Origin: Pararhizobium sp.
GTDB lineage: Bacteria > Pseudomonadota > Alphaproteobacteria > Rhizobiales > Rhizobiaceae
Direction: 5' to 3'
DNA length: 64,000 nucleotides
NCBI GenBank assembly: GCA_030655075.1
Contig: JAURWE010000034.1
Span: 88,992-152,991, forward strand
The notes beneath the pieces are model-generated. The model searched no databases, was not told the DNA's origin, and saw nothing but the letters and a program-made list of their open reading frames with translations. Positions 17,219 through 24,861 of the stretch are shown piece after piece (within the stretch, counting starts at the first letter, position 1; every line of letters starts with the position of its first letter). Made by a program: the position numbers and the translations under genes.

Positions 17219-18094
17219 ATGAACAGCCGGCCAGAGATTAAAGACCGGCTGGCGATCATCGCCGGCAGCGGCTTTCTGCCGCTGCACGTGGCGGAAGCCG
17301 CGCGCCTGCACGGCGAGAATCCGTACATCATCGCGCTCGCCCATGAATCCGACCGCGACTGGTCGGGCTTCGACAACACCACCCTCGGTATCGGCAATTT
17401 CCGCGATATCAGTGCTGTCTTCCGGACTGAAGGCATCGGCCGGGTCGTTCTCTCGGGCGCCGTCCGCCGCAGGCCCGACTGGCGCGACATTCACCCGACC
17501 TTCAGAAGCATCGCCAAGATCCCGAGCGTGCTGCGCACGCTCATGTCGGGCGGCGACGATGCCGTGCTGAAAATGGCCATCGGTCTCATCGAGGCCAACG
17601 GTGCCCGCGTCATCGGCGTTCAGGAGATCGTGCCCGAGCTGCTGGCCGATATCGGCCCGATCGGTGGCCATGCGCCCGGCACCGAGGATCAGGCCGATAT
17701 CGACATCGCCGAGGCTGCCGCCATTGCGCTCGGCCATCTCGACGTCGGGCAGGGCGCTGTTGCCGTCGGCGGCCGCGTGGTGGCGCTGGAAGGGCCCGAG
17801 GGCACCGACGCCATGCTGGAGCGCGTGGCCCGGCTCAGGGTCGACGGGCGCATTTCGACACGGCGCCGTGGCGTGCTGGTGAAACTGTGCAAGCCGCAGC
17901 AGGATGAGCGGGCAGACCTTCCATCGATCGGTCCTTCGACCATCGCCAAAGCTGCCGCCGCCGGTCTGGCCGGTGTTGCCGTCGAGGCGGGCCGGGCGCT
18001 GGTTCTGGAGCGGGGCGAACTCATCGCATCAGCCGACAAGGCCGGTCTCTTCGTCATCGGCGTCGATCGCGCCGTTTTCCGGAGAACGCCATGA
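17219..18094 (+). CDS. lpxI: UDP-2,3-diacylglucosamine diphosphatase LpxI (DUF1009)
   Basis: The approximately 291-residue protein opens 'RLAIIAGSGFLPLHVAEAA' and contains 'ALAHESDRDWSGF' and, in the C-terminal domain, 'VAVGGRVVALEGPEGTDAML', all typical of LpxI. LpxI was first characterised in Caulobacter and replaces LpxH in alphaproteobacteria, hydrolysing UDP-diacylglucosamine to lipid X. ATG 17216 and 17219 are adjacent; either suits the GAGGCGGA site. The stop overlaps the lpxB start by 4 bases. Confidence 0.95.
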   Translation: MNSRPEIKDRLAIIAGSGFLPLHVAEAARLHGENPYIIALAHESDRDWSGFDNTTLGIGNFRDISAVFRTEGIGRVVLSGAVRRRPDWRDIHPTFRSIAKIPSVLRTLMSGGDDAVLKMAIGLIEANGARVIGVQEIVPELLADIGPIGGHAPGTEDQADIDIAEAAAIALGHLDVGQGAVAVGGRVVALEGPEGTDAMLERVARLRVDGRISTRRRGVLVKLCKPQQDERADLPSIGPSTIAKAAAAGLAGVAVEAGRALVLERGELIASADKAGLFVIGVDRAVFRRTP

Positions 18095-19272
18095 CCGGTG
18101 CGCCGCTGAAACTGGCTGTCATCGCCGGCGAAGTCTCCGGCGACCTGCTCGGCGGCGATCTGGTGGCGGCACTGCACAGGAAGCTCGGCCGTCCCTTGGA
18201 CCTCGTCGGTGTCGGCGGCGAAGCGCTCGAAGCGCAGGGGCTCAGATCCCTGTTCGACTATTCCGAACTGTCGATCATGGGCATCTCCCAGGTGCTGGCG
18301 CGCCTGCCCAATCTCATTCGCCGGATCGGCCAGACGGCAGATGCCATCATCGCCGCCCGCCCGGACGTGCTTGTCATCATCGACAGCCCCGATTTCACCC
18401 ACCGCGTGGCAAAACGCGTCCGCAAGGCGCTGCCCGGTCTTCCGGTCTTCAATTATGTCTGCCCGAGCGTCTGGGCCTGGAAACCCGAGCGCGCGCCGCG
18501 CATGCGCGCCTATGTCGATCATGTTCTGGCGGTGCTGCCGTTCGAGCCGGCCGCCATGGAGGCGCTCGATGGCCCTGAGACGACCTATGTCGGCCACCGG
18601 CTGGCGAGCGATAGGGATCTGGTCGCAGCACGCACGGCAAACGCTGCGCGCCGTGCGGAGGCTGCTGAGACGGCGCTGCGGACCTGCCTGATTCTTCCCG
18701 GCTCCCGGGCGAGCGAGATCAACCGCCTGCTGCCGATTTTCGGCGAGACCATGCAGGAGCTGGCAGGGCGCAATCCCGGCATGCGCTTCCTGCTGCCAAC
18801 GGTTCCGAAGCAAGAGCCGCTGGTGCGCCGGATCACAGCCGGCTGGGAGCTGCAGCCCGAAATTACCGTCGGTGCGGATGCAAAGTGGCGCGCCTTTGCT
18901 GAGGCCGATGCGGCCATCGCCGCCTCGGGCACCGTGCTGCTCGAGCTGGCGCTGACGGGCATTCCGGCAATCTCAGCCTACAAGGTCGACTGGCTGGTCA
19001 AGCTGATGGCCAAGCGCATCACCATCTGGACTGCAGCCCTTCCCAATCTCATCGCCGACTATCCGGTCATCCCCGAATATGTCGAGATCGTACGGCCCGG
19101 CAATCTGGCCCGCTGGGTGGAACGGCTTGTCGCAGACACGAGCCAGCGCCGCGCCATGATCGAGGGCTACGATCTCGTCTGGCAGCGCATGGCGACGCAA
19201 GAGCCGCCCGGCGAGAAGGCGGCGCGGGTCATTCTCGATCTTCTCGACATAAAAAAACCCGGTCAAAACTGA
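18091..19272 (+). CDS. lpxB: Lipid-A-disaccharide synthase
   Basis: The 393-residue GT19 protein starts with 'LKLAVIAGEVSGDLLGGDLV' and contains 'NYVCPSVWAWKPERAPRM' and 'LPGSRASEINRLLP'. It joins UDP-diacylglucosamine and lipid X to form the disaccharide core of lipid A. It is the last gene of the lipid A operon: its stop codon (19270-19272) lies inside the stem of the terminator at 19251-19283. Confidence 0.96.
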   Translation: MTGAPLKLAVIAGEVSGDLLGGDLVAALHRKLGRPLDLVGVGGEALEAQGLRSLFDYSELSIMGISQVLARLPNLIRRIGQTADAIIAARPDVLVIIDSPDFTHRVAKRVRKALPGLPVFNYVCPSVWAWKPERAPRMRAYVDHVLAVLPFEPAAMEALDGPETTYVGHRLASDRDLVAARTANAARRAEAAETALRTCLILPGSRASEINRLLPIFGETMQELAGRNPGMRFLLPTVPKQEPLVRRITAGWELQPEITVGADAKWRAFAEADAAIAASGTVLLELALTGIPAISAYKVDWLVKLMAKRITIWTAALPNLIADYPVIPEYVEIVRPGNLARWVERLVADTSQRRAMIEGYDLVWQRMATQEPPGEKAARVILDLLDIKKPGQN

Positions 19273-19283
19273 CCGGGTTTTTT
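19251..19283. terminator. Bidirectional terminator of lpxB and gltA
   Basis: A near-perfect dyad (A7CCCGGTCA, AAAC loop, TGACCCGG-type arm continuing into T6) has an A-run before and a T-run after the stem, so it can act in both directions. The lpxB stop codon is part of the stem, and the convergent gltA ends 19 bases further on. Confidence 0.85.
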
Positions 19284-19301
19284 GTTGGGGTCCACCAGCG
19301 C

Positions 19302-20591
19302 TTAACGCTTGGAAACCGGCAGGTAGTCGCGCTGCGGTTCGCCGACATAGAGCTGGCGCGGGCGGCCGATGCGCTGTTCCGGATCCTCGATCATCTCGTT
19401 CCACTGGGCGATCCAGCCGACGGTGCGGGCGAGCGCGAAGAGAACGGTGAACATGGTCGTGGGGAAGCCCAGCGCCTTCAGCGTGATGCCCGAATAGAAG
19501 TCGATGTTCGGGTAAAGCTTCTTCGAGATGAAATACTCGTCCGTCAGCGCGATGCGCTCCAGTTCCATCGCCACCTCCAGCAATGGGTCGTCCTTGTGGC
19601 CGAGTTCGGCCAGAACCTCATGCGTCGTCTTCTGCATGATCTTGGCGCGCGGGTCGTAGTTCTTGTAGACGCGGTGGCCAAAGCCCATCAGGCGGAACGG
19701 ATCGTTCTTGTCCTTGGCGCGGGCGACATATTCCGGAATGCGATCGACCGTGCCGATTTCGGCCAGCATGTTGAGCGCTGCTTCGTTTGCGCCGCCGTGG
19801 GCGGGGCCCCAGAGGCAGGCAATGCCGGCAGCGATGCAGGCGAACGGATTGGCACCGGACGAGCCGGCAAGGCGAACCGTCGAGGTCGAGGCGTTCTGCT
19901 CGTGGTCCGCATGCAGGATGAAGATGCGGTCCATGGCACGGGCCAGAACAGGATTGACGACGTAGTCCTCGCAGGGAACGGCAAAACACATGCGCAGGAA
20001 GTTCGATGCATAGTCGAGATCGTTCTTCGGATACACGAACGGCTGACCGATATGGTACTTGTAGGCCATGGCAGCGAGTGTCGGCATCTTGGCGATCATG
20101 CGCAGCGAAGCGACCATGCGCTGGTGCGGATCGGTGATGTCGGTCGAGTCGTGATAGAACGCCGACAGCGCGCCGACGCAGCCGCACATGACGGCCATCG
20201 GATGGGCGTCGCGGCGGAAGCCGGTGAAAAAGCGCGACATCTGTTCATGCACCATCGTGTGATGCGTGACGCGATAATCGAAGTCGATCTTCTGCGACTT
20301 GCTCGGCAGTTCGCCGTAGAGCAGAAGGTAGCAGACTTCGAGGAAGTCGCCGTGCTCGGCCAGCTGCTCGATCGGATAGCCGCGGTGCAGCAGGATACCG
20401 GCGTCACCATCGATATAGGTGATCTTGGATTCGCAGGAGGCTGTCGACGTGAAGCCCGGATCGTAGGTAAAGGAGCCGGTGTGCTTGTAGAGACTGCCGA
20501 TATCGACGACATCCGGGCCGATCGTGCCGGAGCGGATAGGCAGTTCGACAGAATTGCCATCGATTGATACGACCGCATTTTTATCCGTCAT
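19302..20591 (-). CDS. gltA: Citrate synthase
   Basis: The 429-residue protein is a type II (Gram-negative, NADH-sensitive class) citrate synthase in size. Active-site landmarks are 'WGPAHGGANEA', 'GFGHRVYKNYDPRA' and 'DFYSGI' near the C-terminus. It condenses oxaloacetate and acetyl-CoA at the entry of the TCA cycle. I start at ATG 20591, which follows GGAGG by 6 bases; the ATG at 20597 abuts that site, and the open frame extending to 20765 lacks family similarity. Confidence 0.97.
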   Translation of the reverse strand: MTDKNAVVSIDGNSVELPIRSGTIGPDVVDIGSLYKHTGSFTYDPGFTSTASCESKITYIDGDAGILLHRGYPIEQLAEHGDFLEVCYLLLYGELPSKSQKIDFDYRVTHHTMVHEQMSRFFTGFRRDAHPMAVMCGCVGALSAFYHDSTDITDPHQRMVASLRMIAKMPTLAAMAYKYHIGQPFVYPKNDLDYASNFLRMCFAVPCEDYVVNPVLARAMDRIFILHADHEQNASTSTVRLAGSSGANPFACIAAGIACLWGPAHGGANEAALNMLAEIGTVDRIPEYVARAKDKNDPFRLMGFGHRVYKNYDPRAKIMQKTTHEVLAELGHKDDPLLEVAMELERIALTDEYFISKKLYPNIDFYSGITLKALGFPTTMFTVLFALARTVGWIAQWNEMIEDPEQRIGRPRQLYVGEPQRDYLPVSKR

Positions 20592-20789
20592 GATCATCCT
20601 CCATTTTTCAGCAGAATGGCACGGGTGGGTGCCAGAGACGTGAACCCTGTCGAATTTGCTATATGATTTATCCACAGCTGCCAAGCTGTACCAAAGGTAA
20701 ATTGTGCGGCGCGAAACGCGCCTTGTCGCGCCGCAATATTCCTGCGGGAGGGCGCCGCCTCCCAAGGTTTCAGAATGCCCTCTGAAAAC

Positions 20790-20819
20790 TATGATGCCAC
20801 CATTCGATATGGCATTATA
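20790..20819. promoter_or_regulatory. Extended inverted repeat in the gltA-comEC intergenic region
   Basis: TATGATGCCA (20790-20799) and TGGCATTATA (20810-20819) form a dyad with 9 of 10 matched positions and a 10-base centre. A second, GC-rich dyad (GCGGCGCG with CGCGCCGC, 20706-20734) lies nearer gltA. Either could be a regulator site or an RNA hairpin; no T-run follows, so these are not ordinary terminators. Confidence 0.4.
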
Positions 20820-20869
20820 TAGAAATCACCTAATGTAGATCCTTGCAATTTCTAGGTGTGCAGACCAAG

Positions 20870-23449
20870 ATGATCGCCACATCGAGCCAGGGCGGAATGA
20901 TGGGAAGGGATCAGCTTGAGAAGGGCGGGCAGGCGGGCGAAAACCATGCCGAAAGCGCCGGCTGGATTTTCCATTTCCCTCAGCAGCCGGCCCGGGATCT
21001 GCCAGTCCAGCCTGCCGGCCCGCCGGCACGCAAAAAGGCCGTTGCTCTGCGCCGGCTTGCGCGGACGGGTTCGGTAAAGCTTGAAGGCATCCGCTCAAGC
21101 ATTCCCCGTCTGCTCGAAACAGAACGTGCCTATGGCCATGTCTTTGTCTTCACGCCGGTTTTTCTCGGCCTCGGTGCATTCTTCTGGTTCAGCCTGCCGA
21201 ATGATCCGGCCGTGGTGCCGCTGATCCTGCTGTTTGCCGTCAGTGCCAGCCTCGCCGTTCGGCTGGTCTATCACCAGAACCTTTTCAGCTACAGCCTTGC
21301 CGCACTCGCCCTTATGACCGGCGGCATGCTGCTGGCCGCGTTTGAAACCCGCCACGCCGGAACTGTCGTTCTCGATACGCCTGTGACCACCATGCTGACC
21401 GGCACGGTCGCCGGCCGCGACATCGACGAGCGCGGCCGCTGGCGTTATCTCGTCGACGTGACGGGCACCAGCGATCCAACTCTCCGCCGTCCGCCGGAAC
21501 GGGTGCGGCTGCTGGCGCGCAGTGCGCATGAGGCTGCAACTCTCGGGCAAAGGATCGAGGGCAGGGTGCGGCTGTCTCCACCCTCGGGCCCGGCCTTATC
21601 AGGCCTCAACGATTTCTCCTTCTCGTCCTATTTCAACGGCATCGGCGCCGTTGGCTATTTTTACGGACGGCCGGAGGTCGGCGACGATACCCCTGCAGCG
21701 GTGTCCAGCCTGCCCGGCCTGGTGCTGCACCCTGTCAAGCAGTGGCTGGCGTCTCTGCGCGGCGCAATTGGCACGCATATCCGCCAGACGATCGGCGGCG
21801 ATGCCGGGGCTATTGCCGCAGCACTCGTGACGGCCGAGGAGCGGGCGATCGGCGATGAGACGATCGAGGCGCTCCGCCAATCGGGCCTTGCCCATGTGCT
21901 GGCCATATCCGGACTGAACATGGTGCTGGCCGCCGGCACCTTCCTGATCGGCGCCCGCACGCTGCTCTGCCTTGTTCCGGGCCTGGCGCACCGGGTTCCC
22001 ATCAAGAAGATCAGCGCACTCTTCGCCCTTGTCATGGTGACATTCTACATCCTGATCTCAGGTGGTGCCGTTTCAGCCGTGCGTTCCTGGATCATGATCT
22101 GCATCATGCTGGTCGCTGTGCTCTTCGACCGCCCATCGATCAGCATGCGCAATGTCGCAATGTCGGCGCTGATCATCCTCGTCATCACACCCTCGGCCGT
22201 CACAGGCGCCGGGTTCCAGATGTCCTTTGCCGCCACGCTGGCGCTCGTCGCCGGTTATGCCGCCTGGCGCGACCGGCCGGACCGGGAGGACGAGCCCGTC
22301 AGAATCGCCGTCTGGCAGCGGCTTCGCCCCATCGGCCAGTTCTTCGGCGGCCTGCTCTTAAGCTCCTTCATTGGCGGACTGTCGACGATGGTCTACTCGA
22401 TCGGCCATTTTCATCGTATTCCCGCCTACGGCCTGATCGGCAATCTTCTCGCCATGCCAGTCATCAGCATCATCGTCATGCCGGCAGGCCTTGTCGCCAT
22501 GCTGCTGATGCCCTTCGGGCTCGACCACTATCCGCTGCTGCTCATGGGGCTGGGGCTCGACTGGGTCATTGTCATCGCACGTTCCGTGTCCGGCTGGGGC
22601 GGCGAGATCGCTACAGGAAAATTGGCGCCCGCGGCCTTCTTCCTGATTGCCCTCGGTGGCATCGTTGCCTGTCTTCTGCGTACACGCCTGGCCGTCCTTG
22701 GTGGCCTCCTGATCGGTGCCGGCGTGGTCATGACCCTCTGGCCGGCGTCCGCACCGCGCCCGGTCCTTGTTGTCTCCGAGGACGGCGAGCTGGTCGCCCT
22801 CGTCAAGGCTGAGAGCATGGCCGTCAACCGCGACAAGCCGCCAGCCTTCATTGCCGATCAATGGCGCCGTTCGCTGAAACTGACAGACACGGAACCATCC
22901 ATCAGAAGAGACGATGTTGTCTCTAAAGATCCACCAGAACAGGCGAAAACGCAGACCGGCCGTCAGGACAGACGCCACAAGCAAAAGAAACCGCCCATCG
23001 ACCGGATGGCCGCCAAGGCCGCCATGCTGCGCCTTCTCGCCGAAACACCGCAGGAGCGCTTCGCCTGCGCAGCGAAACAATGGTGCGCGGCAAGGTCCCA
23101 GCAGGGGTGGCGGGTGATCACCGTCGACGATCCACGTTTTCTCGGACCCGCCTGCGACAGCGGCGATATCGTCATCGTCCGCGCCCGCCTGCGTTTGACG
23201 GAATGCCGCTCAGGCGCGGTGCTGATCACCGGCCAGAGCCTGCGGCGGTCCGGAGCGCTGGAAATTCGCGCGCGCCAGCCTGTGCCAGGGATGACGGCAG
23301 GCAACATCGGAGACAAGATCGAGATAACAGGGGCGATGACAGACGTTCGCCGTCCCTGGACGCGCCACCGGCTCTACGACTGGCGCAGGGACCGCTTCGA
23401 CGACGAACCGGGCGAGGGCGAGATTGCCGTCAGTGGTAGCGGCGAATGA
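20870..23449 (+). CDS. comEC: ComEC/Rec2 family DNA-channel protein
   Basis: The product (about 859 residues) has an N-terminal segment with membrane helices and a DUF4131-like OB region (about residues 90-240), then the polytopic Competence domain with 'ALRQSGLAHVLAISGLNM' near residue 340. In naturally competent bacteria ComEC forms the inner-membrane channel for single-stranded DNA. The C-terminal third lacks the HxHxDH signature of the metallo-beta-lactamase domain found in Firmicute ComEC. Starts at TTG 20843, ATG 20870 and ATG 20897/20900 are all possible. The 3' end overlaps the convergent lexA end by 20 bases. Confidence 0.88.
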   Translation: MIATSSQGGMMGRDQLEKGGQAGENHAESAGWIFHFPQQPARDLPVQPAGPPARKKAVALRRLARTGSVKLEGIRSSIPRLLETERAYGHVFVFTPVFLGLGAFFWFSLPNDPAVVPLILLFAVSASLAVRLVYHQNLFSYSLAALALMTGGMLLAAFETRHAGTVVLDTPVTTMLTGTVAGRDIDERGRWRYLVDVTGTSDPTLRRPPERVRLLARSAHEAATLGQRIEGRVRLSPPSGPALSGLNDFSFSSYFNGIGAVGYFYGRPEVGDDTPAAVSSLPGLVLHPVKQWLASLRGAIGTHIRQTIGGDAGAIAAALVTAEERAIGDETIEALRQSGLAHVLAISGLNMVLAAGTFLIGARTLLCLVPGLAHRVPIKKISALFALVMVTFYILISGGAVSAVRSWIMICIMLVAVLFDRPSISMRNVAMSALIILVITPSAVTGAGFQMSFAATLALVAGYAAWRDRPDREDEPVRIAVWQRLRPIGQFFGGLLLSSFIGGLSTMVYSIGHFHRIPAYGLIGNLLAMPVISIIVMPAGLVAMLLMPFGLDHYPLLLMGLGLDWVIVIARSVSGWGGEIATGKLAPAAFFLIALGGIVACLLRTRLAVLGGLLIGAGVVMTLWPASAPRPVLVVSEDGELVALVKAESMAVNRDKPPAFIADQWRRSLKLTDTEPSIRRDDVVSKDPPEQAKTQTGRQDRRHKQKKPPIDRMAAKAAMLRLLAETPQERFACAAKQWCAARSQQGWRVITVDDPRFLGPACDSGDIVIVRARLRLTECRSGAVLITGQSLRRSGALEIRARQPVPGMTAGNIGDKIEITGAMTDVRRPWTRHRLYDWRRDRFDDEPGEGEIAVSGSGE

Positions 23450-24158
23450 GACCGACGAGCTTGCCCTGGATCTTGACACGGTCAGGCCCGAAAATCCGGG
23501 TCTCGTAGGCCGGGTTGGCAGCTTCGAGCGCGATCGACGCACCTTTGCGACGGAACCGCTTCAACGTTGCTTCCTCGTCATCGACAAGCGCCACGACGAT
23601 TTCGCCCGGATTGGCACTGGTGACGTTGCGGATGATGACAGTGTCGCCGTCGAGAATGCCGGCCTCGATCATCGAATCGCCCTTGACCTCGAGCGCATAG
23701 TGATCGCCCAGACCGATCATTTCGGCCGGGACGGAAATATCATGCGTGTTGTTCTGGATGGCGGAAATCGGCACACCGGCGGCGATCCGGCCCATGACCG
23801 GCACGGAGACCGAGCTGCCCTCGTCGTTGGCGGCCGTTTTGGCGGCGGAGGCAGGGGCGGGCGCCTCCGTCTTGCCAAGGCTGCCCTGGATGATGCTGGG
23901 CGAAAAGCCCCGGCGCACCGGGCTCTGCAAGCTGGGGGAATAGGCTTCCGGCAGCTTGATGACTTCAAGCGCCCGCGCCCGGTTCGGCAGGCGGCGAATG
24001 AAGCCGCGTTCTTCCAGCGCCGTGATCAGCCGGTGAATGCCGGATTTGGAGGCGAGGTCGAGCGCATCCTTCATTTCATCGAAGGAGGGAGGGATGCCGG
24101 ATTCCTTCATCCGCTCATGGATGAACAGCAGCAGTTCCTGTTGTTTGCGGGTCAGCAT
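23430..24158 (-). CDS. lexA: SOS repressor LexA
   Basis: The 242-residue protein has an N-terminal winged helix ('MLTRKQQELLLFIHERMKES') and a C-terminal S24 peptidase domain with the self-cleavage site Ala-Gly in 'GRIAAGVPI', catalytic Ser in 'VKGDSMIEAGI' and Lys in 'EEATLKRF'. A linker rich in Ala and Ser (about residues 95-125) is longer than in E. coli, as is usual in alphaproteobacteria. RecA filaments trigger its autocleavage. An SOS box lies 50 bases upstream, so the gene is probably autoregulated. Confidence 0.97.
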   Translation of the reverse strand: MLTRKQQELLLFIHERMKESGIPPSFDEMKDALDLASKSGIHRLITALEERGFIRRLPNRARALEVIKLPEAYSPSLQSPVRRGFSPSIIQGSLGKTEAPAPASAAKTAANDEGSSVSVPVMGRIAAGVPISAIQNNTHDISVPAEMIGLGDHYALEVKGDSMIEAGILDGDTVIIRNVTSANPGEIVVALVDDEEATLKRFRRKGASIALEAANPAYETRIFGPDRVKIQGKLVGLIRRYH

Positions 24159-24207
24159 CGGCCGTCACTCCAGAATCGTTGAAACAAATCCAGAACATAC
24201 CCTATCT

Positions 24208-24222
24208 GTTCCACATGTGTTC
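24208..24222. promoter_or_regulatory. LexA binding site (SOS box) of lexA
   Basis: GTTC-CACATGT-GTTC matches the alphaproteobacterial SOS box, a direct repeat GTTC-N7-GTTC. It lies 50 bases upstream of the lexA start, in the expected promoter region. Confidence 0.85.
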
Positions 24223-24351
24223 TGCAAGTGCCCAAAGATTTTTGGGTGTCGACACGCCACATCGACCCTTATGGATTGCATGCAGTTGGGCCTGTTCACG
24301 CAAACGTGATTATTGTATATAAAAGATCACTTTTTTAGAGTTGACGTGCAT

Positions 24352-24498
24352 ATGAGCAGTGAGGTGCCCCTGTTGAGTTCCGACCAGACCCGTTCCACGT
24401 TCCGCCTAGGTGACATTTCCGGCCTGCAGATGATCGTCGAAGACGCCCGCGAACGGTTTCGTGCCCGGCATCTGGCCGGGGTCGGAGATCGGTCATGA
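24352..24498 (+). CDS. Small hypothetical protein, first gene of a coupled pair
   Basis: ATG 24352 opens 48 residues (MSSEVPLLSSDQTRST...), with a charged C-terminal half that looks helical (MIVEDARERFRARHL). I do not recognise it. An in-frame TTG at 24313 could add 13 residues. Its stop overlaps the next gene's start (ATGA, 24495-24498), which is the main reason to believe both. A possible promoter TGTTCA-N17-TATATA ends about 30 bases upstream. It is divergent from lexA. Confidence 0.5.
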   Translation: MSSEVPLLSSDQTRSTFRLGDISGLQMIVEDARERFRARHLAGVGDRS

Positions 24499-24809
24499 GC
24501 GCCGATGCTGCTGATGGCGAATGCAGCGTCGATCAGCTATGGATCCTGATCAGAAACTATGAACGCCCCGACGCCAGGTTGCGAATGCAGGCCATGGAGC
24601 TTCTGAACGGGATAACGAACGGCAGGTACCTCACCGTCTATGTCGCCGAATGCGCAATATCGCTGAGACACATGATTGGCGAATTCTGCATCGAACATCC
24701 CGAGATCGACGTTTTCACCAGTGAATCGGTTCGGTTCGAAATCCTCGAAGGACTCGGGGCGCTGCGCGACGAGATCCGCCTCGATCGCGAATCCCGCAGC
24801 GCACTCTGA
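24495..24809 (+). CDS. Small hypothetical protein, second gene of a coupled pair
   Basis: The 104-residue acidic, probably cytoplasmic protein lacks a signal peptide or membrane segment and looks largely helical ('QLWILIRNYERPDARLRMQA', 'LEGLGALRDEIRLDRESRSA'). I do not recognise a family. It starts within the stop of the preceding small gene, and ends 52 bases before the convergent inverse-autotransporter gene. The pair may belong to the accessory block between lexA and moeA. Confidence 0.55.
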   Translation: MSADAADGECSVDQLWILIRNYERPDARLRMQAMELLNGITNGRYLTVYVAECAISLRHMIGEFCIEHPEIDVFTSESVRFEILEGLGALRDEIRLDRESRSAL

Positions 24810-24861
24810 GCAGAACGATCAATGCTTCATAGCGACACGGTTCCGCTGCCATCACCAAAGC

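Noticed and set aside
20597..20765. A 56-residue N-terminal extension of citrate synthase
   Set aside because: The ribosome site and the family start both place translation at 20591; the extension has no similarity.
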